Part shown: positions 37,073-45,655 of the stretch, one piece after another
How the letters are laid out: every line of letters starts with the position of its first letter
Position numbering within the stretch: the first letter of the stretch is position 1
NCBI GenBank assembly: GCA_034670025.1
Contig: JAXMOE010000001.1
Coordinates: 930,001-994,000 of the forward strand
Origin: PGYR01 sp034670025
GTDB taxonomy: Bacteria; Bacteroidota; Ignavibacteria; Kapaibacteriales; UBA2268
Reading direction: 5' to 3'
DNA: 64,000 bases
Notes under the pieces: generated by a model
What the model saw: the letters and a program-made list of their open reading frames with translations, nothing else
Told to the model about the DNA's origin: nothing
The model's database searches: none
Translations under genes and position numbers: made by a program

Positions 37073-37993
37073 TCACAACTCAAACTCATCATATATTTTT
37101 GCTATTCTAAAACCATTCTGAATTACTCTTCTTGCTTCCTCACTTTTAGGATCTAATATTGGATTAGTATGATTGATATGAATAAAGATTATCTTCTTTT
37201 TCTCGTTTTCATTTAATGATTCAAACTTATTCATACTCTCAACTACGAAAGGATGCGGAATTTCAGACATATCTCGATTTCCTAACTCTGCCCCATCGTA
37301 AAATGTTGCATCCAAGAAAGCATAGTCAATCTTCTTTATCTGCTCTATTATGTCTATATCCCATTTCTCCCACTTATCAATATCTGGAATAAACAGAGCA
37401 CTTTTGTTTGGTCCATCTATTCTATACCCTACAGTTTCCGAATACTCGTCTCGGTGTGGAACTAACAAAGGAGTAACGCTTAATTCATCTGAAAGTATTA
37501 CTTTTACACCATCTTCAAGTTTATTTATCTTTATGTTCTCCTCGCTTACCAACTGCTCCCAAGGGCCATTAGTTTCTAAATACTCTTTCATCTTTGGCAT
37601 TGCATATACTGGTACTTTGTTAGCACTCATTGCCTCCTTCCCCAGATACATAAGACCAGTATAATGACCTATGTGAGCATGAGTTAAGAATATACCGTCT
37701 GGTACTTGTTTATCAGTTTGTTCACCATACTGAGATAAGAATTTCATTTGTCTTGTAATATCAGGAGTAGCTTCAAAAAGATATTTTTTTTGTGACTTAT
37801 CATCATACAATCCGAGAGAAACAACTTGCCTTCTACTATCTGGATTTTCAAATAGACCAACACAGCATTTTTTAGTACATGCTATGTGAGGTAATCCTGC
37901 ATCTTGTATTGTTCCAAGGACCGTGATGGAGGTGTTTTCGGAAGAATAAAGATAGCCTGTAAACAAAATGATTAAAGCTAAAATACATTTCAA
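37073..37993 (-). CDS. Exported metallo-beta-lactamase-fold hydrolase, PqqB-like
   Basis: A signal peptide (residues 1-18) precedes a PqqB-like domain: GTIQDAGLPHIACTKKCC at 27-44 and the metal-site variant THAHIGHYTGL at 104-114, where Gly replaces the Asp of the usual HxHxDH. A late HINHTNP supplies another histidine. PqqB takes part in pyrroloquinoline quinone synthesis in the cytoplasm, but here the protein is exported and no other pqq gene is in the window. A periplasmic hydrolase of unknown substrate is more likely. The start is a TTG; a promoter lies about 40 bp upstream. Confidence 0.82.
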   Translation of the reverse strand: MKCILALIILFTGYLYSSENTSITVLGTIQDAGLPHIACTKKCCVGLFENPDSRRQVVSLGLYDDKSQKKYLFEATPDITRQMKFLSQYGEQTDKQVPDGIFLTHAHIGHYTGLMYLGKEAMSANKVPVYAMPKMKEYLETNGPWEQLVSEENIKINKLEDGVKVILSDELSVTPLLVPHRDEYSETVGYRIDGPNKSALFIPDIDKWEKWDIDIIEQIKKIDYAFLDATFYDGAELGNRDMSEIPHPFVVESMNKFESLNENEKKKIIFIHINHTNPILDPKSEEARRVIQNGFRIAKIYDEFEL

Positions 37994-38029
37994 TTGAATA
38001 CTCTATTATTTATTTATTGTTTGTATAAT

Positions 38030-38063
38030 CAAAAATACGATTTCTTTCCCCTACTCCAACAAA
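38030..38063 (-). promoter_or_regulatory. Bacteroidota-type promoter for the PqqB-like gene
   Basis: On the minus strand TTTG (38060-38063) and TATTTTTG (38030-38037) are separated by 22 bp. The -7 element ends 36 bp before the TTG start at 37993. It interleaves with the divergent trpS promoter. Confidence 0.6.
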
Positions 38064-38077
38064 AATTATTAAATTTG
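38045..38077 (+). promoter_or_regulatory. Bacteroidota-type promoter for trpS
   Basis: TAAATTTG at 38070-38077 with TTTC at 38045-38048 (3 of 4 bases, spacer 21) lies 33 bp before the ATG at 38111. It supports that ATG over an upstream in-frame codon at 37994, which lies before the promoter. Confidence 0.5.
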
Positions 38078-38110
38078 CAACTACTCAAAAGTAAAAACAA
38101 CAAAAATAAA

Positions 38111-39106
38111 ATGTCAGAAAAGAAAAGAATACTTAGCGGAATACAACCATCGGGGATATTGACCATAGGCCACTTAACTGGTGCATTGTCTAATTGGAAC
38201 AAAATGCAGCGTGAGTTTGAATCATTTTTTATGATAGCAGACCTTCACGCAATAACGATGAGGCAAACGCCAAAGGACTTACGCTCGTGGACATTGGACA
38301 CAGCTGCTATGTTTCTTGCTGCTGGTATTGACCCAGAAGAATCAGTAATGTTTACTCAATCACACGTACCGGCTCACTCACAATTAGCATGGGTTATGAG
38401 CACCTTTACAGGTATGGGTGAAGCCGAGCGAATGACACAGTTTAAGGATAAATCGAGCAAAAACAGCGAGAATATTAATGTTGGGTTGCTCTCCTATCCT
38501 ATTCTTATGGCTTGTGACATATTGCTTTATCAAGCAAATGCAGTACCAGTTGGTCAAGACCAAAAGCAGCACTTGGAGCTTACTCGTAACTTAGCACAAA
38601 GATTTAATCATCATTATTCTGATACATTTGCTATACCTGAGCCATATATCCCAGAAGTGGGTGCAAAGATAATGAGCTTGCAAGAACCGACGGCAAAAAT
38701 GTCGAAATCTGACCCAAATCAGAATGCTACTATTTTCCTTACTGATGACAATGATACTGTAATTAGAAAGATAAAGCGTTCCGTGACCGACTCTGGTTCG
38801 GAAGTGAAACCAGGCGAAGGCAAAGAAGGAATAGAAAACCTGATGATCCTGATGACTGTAGCAACTGGAAAATCAACCGATGACATAGTTTCTGAGTATG
38901 AAGGTGAGGGCTATGGTAAGTTCAAAAGCGATGTGGCAGAAGCAGTTGCCGAATACCTTGCACCAATAAGAAATGAATTTGAAAAATACAGAGAAGACAA
39001 AACATTTTTGACTGATACACTGAAGAAGGGCGACGAAAAAGCTAATAAAGTTGCTTTTAGAACGTTATCTAAAGTGTACAAGAAAGTTGGTTTTCTTCAA
39101 TACTAA
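38111..39106 (+). CDS. trpS: Tryptophanyl-tRNA synthetase
   Basis: TrpRS charges tRNA(Trp). From the ATG at 38111 the protein has 331 residues, the normal bacterial length, and begins MSEKKRILSGIQPSG, the typical opening. The class I signatures are TIGH at 18-21 and KMSKS at 196-200, and GQDQKQHLELTRNLA near 148 is also typical. The open frame runs back to 37994 but that extension is poly-hydrophobic/Lys-rich, precedes the promoter and is not part of the enzyme. Confidence 0.97.
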   Translation: MSEKKRILSGIQPSGILTIGHLTGALSNWNKMQREFESFFMIADLHAITMRQTPKDLRSWTLDTAAMFLAAGIDPEESVMFTQSHVPAHSQLAWVMSTFTGMGEAERMTQFKDKSSKNSENINVGLLSYPILMACDILLYQANAVPVGQDQKQHLELTRNLAQRFNHHYSDTFAIPEPYIPEVGAKIMSLQEPTAKMSKSDPNQNATIFLTDDNDTVIRKIKRSVTDSGSEVKPGEGKEGIENLMILMTVATGKSTDDIVSEYEGEGYGKFKSDVAEAVAEYLAPIRNEFEKYREDKTFLTDTLKKGDEKANKVAFRTLSKVYKKVGFLQY

Positions 39107-39136
39107 TATTATTATTAACAATTGGAATAGGTTGAT

Positions 39137-39364
39137 ATGCCTACTTATGTTTATATATGTGACGCCACTGGCGAAGAGTTTGAATACATTCAAGGCATCA
39201 ACTCCGACCCATTAGAATTTTGGCCCGAAGACGTAGAAGGTTTCGACCCAGCTAAGCCAAAAAAAATTCGTAGAAAAATTGGTACAGGAATTGGAGTTAT
39301 GCTCAAAGGTACTGGCTTTTACGAAACTGACTATGTGAAGAAATCTGGTGGTAGCGACGACTAA
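39137..39364 (+). CDS. FmdB-like small protein lacking the zinc-ribbon cysteines
   Basis: The 75 residues follow the plan of FmdB-family regulatory proteins: MPTYVYICD at the start, EEFEYIQGINSDPLEFWPED in the middle, and GVMLKGTGFYETDY at the end. Typical members carry two CxxC pairs that bind zinc. Here only Cys8 remains; the second pair is replaced by WPEDVEGFD, so zinc binding is unlikely. The frame is intact and follows trpS by 30 bp, so it appears to be a maintained gene. Function of the family is uncertain. Confidence 0.75.
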   Translation: MPTYVYICDATGEEFEYIQGINSDPLEFWPEDVEGFDPAKPKKIRRKIGTGIGVMLKGTGFYETDYVKKSGGSDD

Positions 39365-39370
39365 TAGTTG

Positions 39371-40456
39371 TTACCTTCCAGCTAACAATTCCTTTCTGAT
39401 TGATAGAAACAAATCTACCAAGAGCAAGTCAGGAGTTACATTCCTATTGACTCTTACTATTGCGTTCTCAATCTGCTCAAACACTTTTGGGAAATCTATA
39501 CTATCATAGTAATTAACAAATTTCTTGATTGATTCCACTTCACTTCTATTTACTATTAGCTTTTCTTCGCCATAATGCAAGTGCATAGCATCTTGTAGCC
39601 ATTTTTGTAATAGCTTCAGGGTATTGATTATTAAGTTCTTATCCCTTTGTTTTGTCAACTGCTCTACCCTTTCCATTAACAATGAGCGATAACCAGACCT
39701 TTGCAGCGAAGCCCTAAGCAAATCAACGGAAGTGTTAACTATGCCAATCAAGTCTTCATCTACAAACTGAATCGCTTTACTAATTGACCCTTGTGCAAAT
39801 GAAGTGATTATTGCTTTCTTTTCTTTATCTATCTCCGTGTAATGATCGTCAAGATATTCCTCAATTCCATCATTCGTAAGTGGTGTAAACTTTATTTTTT
39901 GTGAACGAGACAAAATAGTTTGAAGCATAGAATTTATATTCTCAGCAATCAAAATTATTGTCGTGTTTGGGTTGGGCTCTTCCAATGTTTTTAGGAATGA
40001 ATTAGCCGCCGCATTGTTCATTGTGTCTGCACCCGATACAATTACGAATCTTCTTCCACCACTAGTCGAAGCCGATAGTTTTCGCTTTAGTATTCTTATA
40101 GAATCTACTCTAATTTGGTTAGCATTAGGAATTTCTACTTGATGGTAAGCGTTTTTCTGCTTTTTTTGCAATTCAATTCTTATATGCTCAACAACATCAT
40201 TGGGATAATTGTCATAAATATTTTCACTTTTCTTAACAGATTTGTTTGCAGGTAATTTGTGTAAATAAGTAATATTCTCAGAATTTAGCCACTTGCCCTC
40301 GTCCAAACCGTTTACCATAGCCGCAAACTTTATCGCTACTGCTTCCTTCCCAACCCCACTCGGGCCATAAAACAGATAAGTAGATGCAATAGAATTAGTA
40401 GTGTGTGCGTTTTGTAGCAAAGTTAGAATTTTATGATTTCCATAAAGCTTTATCAT
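39371..40456 (-). CDS. holB: DNA polymerase III delta'-like subunit
   Basis: The 361 residues form a clamp-loader AAA+ protein: Walker A GPSGVGKE at 31-38, the sensor region NAAANSFLKTLEEPNPNTTIILI around 150-172 and SRSQ in place of the SRC motif near 186. The zinc-module cysteines found in many delta' and gamma/tau subunits are absent. Shorter than DnaX and without its C-terminal domain, it fits delta' (HolB), which bridges the clamp loader. It is convergent with the FmdB-like gene and divergent from the E1 gene. Confidence 0.88.
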   Translation of the reverse strand: MIKLYGNHKILTLLQNAHTTNSIASTYLFYGPSGVGKEAVAIKFAAMVNGLDEGKWLNSENITYLHKLPANKSVKKSENIYDNYPNDVVEHIRIELQKKQKNAYHQVEIPNANQIRVDSIRILKRKLSASTSGGRRFVIVSGADTMNNAAANSFLKTLEEPNPNTTIILIAENINSMLQTILSRSQKIKFTPLTNDGIEEYLDDHYTEIDKEKKAIITSFAQGSISKAIQFVDEDLIGIVNTSVDLLRASLQRSGYRSLLMERVEQLTKQRDKNLIINTLKLLQKWLQDAMHLHYGEEKLIVNRSEVESIKKFVNYYDSIDFPKVFEQIENAIVRVNRNVTPDLLLVDLFLSIRKELLAGR

Positions 40457-40560
40457 AGTCTTGAAAAGTTGTTTTTTAAATGAGTTGATAAAATTGTAAA
40501 TTGTAAAATTGTATATAACAACAATAAGAAAAATATTAATTAAAATTTGGTGAGTAAGGT

Positions 40561-42672
40561 ATGGCGGCTAAAAAAAATAGCACATCTAAGGCTTCGGTCA
40601 AGAAAAAAAGCACTAAATCAAAAGCTAAAAGTTCAAACAAAAGTAAAGTAGCAGTTCACAGAGAACTGAATTTAGACAAACAACACTTGTTGGGTGCGTT
40701 GCGTAATATGATTACGGCAAGATCAACTGACAATATCCACTTAGGATTTGTGAAGCAAGGGAAATCTTTCTTCCACATAGGTGTAAGTGGTCACGAATGT
40801 ATCCAAACAGCGATTGGTCTCCGTATGAGAGAAGACGATTGGGGTTGGACTTACTACCGTGATATGGCTATCACTTATGCAAAAGGAATGACTATGAAAG
40901 AATACTTCCTACTTGCATTTGCAAAAAAAGATTGTCCTGCAACTGGTGGTCGCCAGATGCCTGGTCACTTTGGTAATCCAAGACTAAATTTCCCAACTCA
41001 GTCATCACCAACAGGTACTCAGTTCCTGAATGCCACTGGTAATGCGTTGGCTCTAAAGAAAGAAGGTGGTGATCAGTTTGTTTATGTTGCATCTGGTGAA
41101 GGCACAACTTCACAAGGTGAGTTCTACGAAGCTGTAAACTGGGCTAACAGAGCTAAGTTACCTGTTCTTTTCTGTATTCAAGATAACAAATACGCTATCT
41201 CAGTAAGAAAGAAAGACCAAACAATGGGTGGCGATATATCCGATGCTTTTGGTAAATACGAGAACTTGAAGAAAATTAGAGTTGACGGAACTGATTACTT
41301 TGAATCTGTGAAAGCTGCAGAGGAAGCAATAGAGTGGATGAGGTCGGGCAAAGGTCCTGCAATGATTCACGCTGATGTTGTTAGACTACTTTCTCACTCA
41401 TCTTCTGATGACCAAAGAAAGTATCGTGATATGGACGATTTGGAAAAAGAAGCACAAGATAAAGATTGTATCAAAATTCTTTCTGACTACTTAGTGAAAA
41501 ACAGAGTAGCTACGAGAAAAGAAATTGACCAAATGCAAGATGACGTTAAGCAAGAGCTTCGTGATGCTGCTGATTGGGCTTTGGAACAAGAAGATCCAGT
41601 AGCTGAAGATTCTACAAAAGAGAACTTTGCTGACGAAAGCACTCACGATTTACCTTATGCTGAAAGCGAGCCAGAAGGTGAAAAAGAGGCTGTATTGGTA
41701 GATGCTATCAATCACGCACTACACGAAGAGATGGAAAGAAACGAGAAAATGGTCGTTTACGGTGAAGACGTAGAAGACGGCAAAGGTGGTGTATTCACTG
41801 CTACTCGTGGATTAAGTGACAAATTTGGAACTGAAAGAGTATTCAACTCTCCACTTGCAGAAGCATCAATCGTTGGTACTGCTGTTGGTATGGCAGTAAA
41901 AGGATGGAAGCCAGTAATCGAAATTCAATTCGGTGACTATATTTGGCCGGCATTCATGCAATACAAAAATGAAGTTGGAGCTATGAGATTCCGTTCTAAC
42001 GGAGGTTTCTCAGCAGCTGTAGTAACTCGTGTTGCAGTTGGTGGTTATATTCACGGTGGTTTGTGTCACTCACAAAACATTGAGTCTATATTCTCTCACA
42101 TTCCTGGTATTCTAATTGCTTATCCTTCTAACGCAGCAGATGCTAAAGGACTATTGAAAACAGCATGCCGTTTGCAAGATCCAGTTATCTTCTGTGAGCA
42201 CAAAGGTATGTACAGATTACCGTTCGCAAAAACTGTTGAACCAGATGAGGATTACTTACTTCCATTTGGTAAAGCGAGAATAGTAAAAGAAGGTAATGAC
42301 GCAACTGTAATCACTTACGGTATGGGTGTAAAAGATACAGTAAACGCCGTTAAGAGAATAGAAAAAGAGACAGACAAAACTATTGAGATAATTGACCTTA
42401 GAACTATTGTTCCTTGGGACAAAGATGCAGTTTGTGAGTCAGTTAAGAAAACTAACAGAGCATTAGTAGTACACGAAGACACAATGACTACTAGTATTTC
42501 AGGAAACGTAATATCAGCAATATCTGATGAGTGTTTCGAATACTTAGATGCACCTGTTAAGAAATTAACTGGTAAAGACTCACACATTCCTTATCACCCT
42601 AACTACGAGATGGATGTACTTCCGACGGAAGCTAAGGTCTATGATAAGATTATGGAATTAATCAATTATTAA
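40561..42672 (+). CDS. Fused 2-oxoacid dehydrogenase E1 (alpha-beta)
   Basis: This is the thiamine-diphosphate decarboxylase of a 2-oxoacid dehydrogenase complex, with both subunits in one 703-residue chain. The alpha part (about 40-350) has the ThDP motif starting GEGTTSQGEF and ending in CIQDN (179-209). The beta part (about 374-703) opens EAVLVDAINHALHEEM and has VVYGEDVEDGKGGVF. Substrates could be branched-chain 2-oxoacids or pyruvate; the fusion is common in Bacteroidota. Residues 1-32 are a Lys/Ser-rich tail. No E2 or E3 gene is adjacent. Confidence 0.92.
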   Translation: MAAKKNSTSKASVKKKSTKSKAKSSNKSKVAVHRELNLDKQHLLGALRNMITARSTDNIHLGFVKQGKSFFHIGVSGHECIQTAIGLRMREDDWGWTYYRDMAITYAKGMTMKEYFLLAFAKKDCPATGGRQMPGHFGNPRLNFPTQSSPTGTQFLNATGNALALKKEGGDQFVYVASGEGTTSQGEFYEAVNWANRAKLPVLFCIQDNKYAISVRKKDQTMGGDISDAFGKYENLKKIRVDGTDYFESVKAAEEAIEWMRSGKGPAMIHADVVRLLSHSSSDDQRKYRDMDDLEKEAQDKDCIKILSDYLVKNRVATRKEIDQMQDDVKQELRDAADWALEQEDPVAEDSTKENFADESTHDLPYAESEPEGEKEAVLVDAINHALHEEMERNEKMVVYGEDVEDGKGGVFTATRGLSDKFGTERVFNSPLAEASIVGTAVGMAVKGWKPVIEIQFGDYIWPAFMQYKNEVGAMRFRSNGGFSAAVVTRVAVGGYIHGGLCHSQNIESIFSHIPGILIAYPSNAADAKGLLKTACRLQDPVIFCEHKGMYRLPFAKTVEPDEDYLLPFGKARIVKEGNDATVITYGMGVKDTVNAVKRIEKETDKTIEIIDLRTIVPWDKDAVCESVKKTNRALVVHEDTMTTSISGNVISAISDECFEYLDAPVKKLTGKDSHIPYHPNYEMDVLPTEAKVYDKIMELINY

Positions 42673-42700
42673 TAAATTGATTAAAGTTTTATATTTTACA

Positions 42701-42733
42701 AAAGACTGCTCAAAATGGGCAGTCTTTTTTTTT
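42701..42733 (+). terminator. Intrinsic terminator of the E1 gene
   Basis: An 11-bp stem with one G-U pair (42701-42711 with 42717-42727, loop AAAAT) runs into a long T-run. It lies 28 bp after the stop. Confidence 0.93.
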
Positions 42734-42750
42734 ATGAATTTGGTCCATAC

Positions 42751-42780
42751 AAAAAAACTCGACCACACAGCCGAGTTTTT
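42751..42780 (-). terminator. Intrinsic terminator of purM
   Basis: AAAAACTCG pairs with CGAGTTTTT around a 10-base loop, and the minus-strand transcript ends in Us from the A-run at 42751-42757. It lies 33 bp past the purM stop, back to back with the E1 terminator. Confidence 0.82.
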
Positions 42781-42812
42781 AAAAATATAAAATCTATGGT
42801 TAGATTGTAGAG

Positions 42813-43802
42813 CTATGAAATCTTACCAATAACTAATGGTTCATCAGATTTACAAGCATCCATAATCTTATCAACATTCTCTTCCTTCGCAATTAATATC
42901 ATACCAATACCCAAGTTAAATGCCTTACGCATTTCTTCATCAGAAATATTGCCCTCTTGTTGAATCAATTTGAATATAGGAAGCTGCTCCCATGAGTTCC
43001 AATCGATATCTAAGTTCATTCCTTCTGGCAAAATTCTGGAAGTATTACCAACTATACCACCACCCGTTATGTGAGAAATCCCTGTTAGCACTTGAGACTC
43101 GATTAATGGTTTAACATTGTTCAAATAAGATTTGTGAACGTGAAGTAGTGCTTCACCTACTGTCTCACCCAAACTCTCAGGGCTATCATTTACATCATAC
43201 TTAGGGAATAACACCTTACGAGCTAAAGAATAGCCATTAGTGTGTAGTCCAGAAGACTTCAATCCTATTAGAACATCGCCTTTCTTAATATTAGACCCAT
43301 TTATTATGTGCTTTTTGTCAACTACACCAACTATAGTACCAGACATATCATATTCGCCCTCGTTATAAAATCCAGGCATTTCGGCAGTCTCGCCACCAAT
43401 TAGCACACAGTTGTTTTCCTTACAAGCAACAGCAAATCCTTTAATCACATCAGCAGCAACGCTGGGAACTAACTTTCCAGTTGCAAAGTAATCTAAGAAA
43501 AATAATGGAACCGCACCACCTGCCAAAATATCATTTGTGCAGTGGTTAACCAAGCATTGCCCAACAGTATCATGCTTATCTGACATAAAAGCAACCTTGA
43601 GCTTAGTACCAACACCATCAGTAGAAGAAACTAAAACTGGGTGCTCATAATCTGGAAATTTTGCATCATAGAATCCACCGAATAGACCCACGTCTGATAG
43701 CACATTCTTGTTCATTGTTTGCTTTATATAAGGTTTGATACTATCAACAGTCTTTTCCCCTGCTTCTATATCTACACCAGCTGATTTGTACGTTTCTGAC
43801 AT
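42813..43802 (-). CDS. purM: Phosphoribosylformylglycinamidine cyclo-ligase (AIR synthase)
   Basis: PurM closes the imidazole ring of purines using ATP. The 329 residues show the N-terminal YKSAGVDIEAGE (4-15), the conserved VSSTDGVGTKLKVAF near 58-72, GGAVPLFFLDYFATGKL near 95 and the C-terminal ISHITGGGIVGNTSRILP near 243. Length is slightly below 345 but all motifs are complete. It follows a glycosyltransferase gene by 9 bp on the same strand and ends at its own terminator. Confidence 0.97.
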   Translation of the reverse strand: MSETYKSAGVDIEAGEKTVDSIKPYIKQTMNKNVLSDVGLFGGFYDAKFPDYEHPVLVSSTDGVGTKLKVAFMSDKHDTVGQCLVNHCTNDILAGGAVPLFFLDYFATGKLVPSVAADVIKGFAVACKENNCVLIGGETAEMPGFYNEGEYDMSGTIVGVVDKKHIINGSNIKKGDVLIGLKSSGLHTNGYSLARKVLFPKYDVNDSPESLGETVGEALLHVHKSYLNNVKPLIESQVLTGISHITGGGIVGNTSRILPEGMNLDIDWNSWEQLPIFKLIQQEGNISDEEMRKAFNLGIGMILIAKEENVDKIMDACKSDEPLVIGKIS

Positions 43803-43811
43803 AATTATTAC

Positions 43812-44546
43812 CTATCTTATTGGTTTCCACTCTTTGGAATATGATTTCCCAAAAAAAAGAACAGAAACTGAATTTAAAAACCATTTTGTTAAAGTGTTAA
43901 TATAACCTTCTTTTTTGAACCTTCTCGGAGATTCGTAAACTACAATATCATCAATAAATTTGACTTTACCACTTTTCGCTAACCTATGATACAAATCAAA
44001 ATCTTCACCTGCTACAATCTTATCTCTGTACCCACCAACTTTATTGAATGAGGAGGTCTTTATTATTTGGCACTCACCCCTACCCATTCCCATTCCTATT
44101 TGATTCAAAAACTTAAAATACTTATTCATACAGAAGTAGAAAGCAGAATCGAGCTTACCAGTTTCTTCTTTTATAGGCAAAACATTTGTAGCTATTGCAT
44201 CAACATTCATTAGTTTTGGAGAACTATCCCATTTAAGTAAAAAATCAAAAATAGACTCTATATTCTCTGGATAAGTGTCGGCATTAATAAAGAACAATAT
44301 ATCACCAGAAGCAACATCGGCACCTCTGTTTCTCCCTTCTGCTATTGTTTGTCGTCTTTCTTCTTTGTGTTGTACTAGTTTATCTACTGAACCATTAATC
44401 ATAGTTATAGTCTGATCAGTACTTCCACCATCGCTAACTATGACTTCCAAACTGTATTTTTTTTTCAGTTCATCAGTGTATATAGCAAGAGTATCACTAA
44501 TGATTTTCTCTTCATCATAAACAGGAATAATAACACTTATCTTTAT
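43812..44546 (-). CDS. Family 2 glycosyltransferase; start codon non-canonical
   Basis: The complete GT-A frame reads KISVIIPVYDEEKII, later EVIVSDGGSTDQT with the first Asp, FFINADTYP with the metal-binding Asp, and AGEDFDLYHR. It ends with a short membrane-proximal hydrophobic segment. A conventional start exists only at a TTG at 44450, after the first nucleotide-binding strand, which cannot be right. Upstream the frame is open to a stop at 44580-44582 but has no ATG/GTG/TTG; the ATA at 44546 would give the classic start MKISVIIP. Either a non-standard initiator is used, or the start was lost by mutation or assembly error. Sugar and acceptor are unknown. Confidence 0.8.
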   Translation of the reverse strand: MKISVIIPVYDEEKIISDTLAIYTDELKKKYSLEVIVSDGGSTDQTITMINGSVDKLVQHKEERRQTIAEGRNRGADVASGDILFFINADTYPENIESIFDFLLKWDSSPKLMNVDAIATNVLPIKEETGKLDSAFYFCMNKYFKFLNQIGMGMGRGECQIIKTSSFNKVGGYRDKIVAGEDFDLYHRLAKSGKVKFIDDIVVYESPRRFKKEGYINTLTKWFLNSVSVLFFGKSYSKEWKPIR

Positions 44547-44602
44547 TTTTTTATCGATTTCTTGCTCTTGTAGTTTGAATCATTACAAAGTTATCAAATT
44601 AT

Positions 44603-45595
44603 CTAAAATTCTACGAATGGATATATCAACATAAACTTAGTTTCTTTACCAAATTCGATTGCAGGTGCTGGCCATTTGACATAATTTAGTGATTGAATTA
44701 TCCAATCAAAAGGTGGCCCCATCTCAGGTAATAGTTCTGGTAAATTATAATCCAAAGCCAATATAACTTTTCGTTCACCATGAACCAAATCGGTAGCTCT
44801 GTACGAATCGGAGCAATCAAAAGAAGGATCAAAAGGATCGCAAAGATTCCTAACAGCATAACCTACAGACAATTGCAACCATTTTGGCCAGTATTTATTA
44901 TAATCTTCAGGTAGCATATTATGTACATTCATAGACATCCATAAGGTATGTGAACTATAATCATCTATAAAGGCAAAATGTGGTCTTCGTTGCCTCTCTC
45001 CGTGCCAATCAGCAGGAAAATAAGTAAATTTTGGAGTAAAGTTTTGTAAATATGGTACATAATGTTGTGCAAGAAAAAAACCTGCACCAAATGCATTCGC
45101 ATACATGTCAGAAGGTGAAAACCCGAAGTTTTCGCCATAACCATCTAAAATTTCGACATAAGTTTGATATGTTAACCCTACCGCAGCACCCAATACATTA
45201 GATAATTCCCAATTAATACCAGTAGCTGCAAAAAAATCAGTATAAACATAAGAAACAAAATATCCACCAAATACATGCCCTGCTTTGTCAGCATATAGTG
45301 CATATTCCCCATCTTCAATAATTTTAAATTCGGCTTGGTCTTTCCAAATAGTATTAGACTGATATATGTGCTGTGAAACCATAAATGCAGTAGTCAATGT
45401 TGTCAATCCAACAAAATAACCTGTTTTAATATTTGTTTCTTCAAAAGGCAAATCCCCTGATAAAGAGTACCTCTGGGTACCAGCATATCTAAAATCAGAC
45501 GAATCAATGAATAATTCTTCAGAAAATAAATTATTGACAGAGACTAATAAAGTTAAGATTATGAGTAGTTTTTTTGATTTTTTTACTATTTGCAC
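44603..45595 (-). CDS. DUF2279-like exported protein
   Basis: The protein of 330 residues starts at a GTG and has a signal peptide (KKLLIILTLLVSVNNLFS). Residues about 75-190 match the YfiM/DUF2279 pattern: ADKAGHVFGGYFVSYVY, then YVEILDGYGENFGFSPSDMYANAFGAG across a second segment, with several aromatic membrane-like stretches. The C-terminal third is predicted beta-rich. It is probably an outer-membrane or membrane-associated protein of unknown function. Its 5' end overlaps the divergent rodZ promoter. Confidence 0.75.
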   Translation of the reverse strand: MQIVKKSKKLLIILTLLVSVNNLFSEELFIDSSDFRYAGTQRYSLSGDLPFEETNIKTGYFVGLTTLTTAFMVSQHIYQSNTIWKDQAEFKIIEDGEYALYADKAGHVFGGYFVSYVYTDFFAATGINWELSNVLGAAVGLTYQTYVEILDGYGENFGFSPSDMYANAFGAGFFLAQHYVPYLQNFTPKFTYFPADWHGERQRRPHFAFIDDYSSHTLWMSMNVHNMLPEDYNKYWPKWLQLSVGYAVRNLCDPFDPSFDCSDSYRATDLVHGERKVILALDYNLPELLPEMGPPFDWIIQSLNYVKWPAPAIEFGKETKFMLIYPFVEF

Positions 45596-45605
45596 TTTAT
45601 TTTTG
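45573..45605 (+). promoter_or_regulatory. Bacteroidota-type promoter for rodZ
   Basis: TTTG at 45573-45576, a 21-bp spacer and TATTTTTG at 45598-45605 match both boxes exactly; the ATG follows 50 bp later. Confidence 0.7.
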
Positions 45606-45655
45606 GCTTGATTATTGTTATATTGTAAATTAATATAAATTTATTAATATATCTA

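Noticed and set aside
37073..37993. Functional PQQ biosynthesis locus
   Set aside because: Only a PqqB-like protein is present and it is exported; no pqqA, C, D or E is nearby.
37994..38110. N-terminal extension of trpS by 39 residues
   Set aside because: The extension lies upstream of and across two promoters, has no similarity to TrpRS and the ATG at 38111 gives the normal length.
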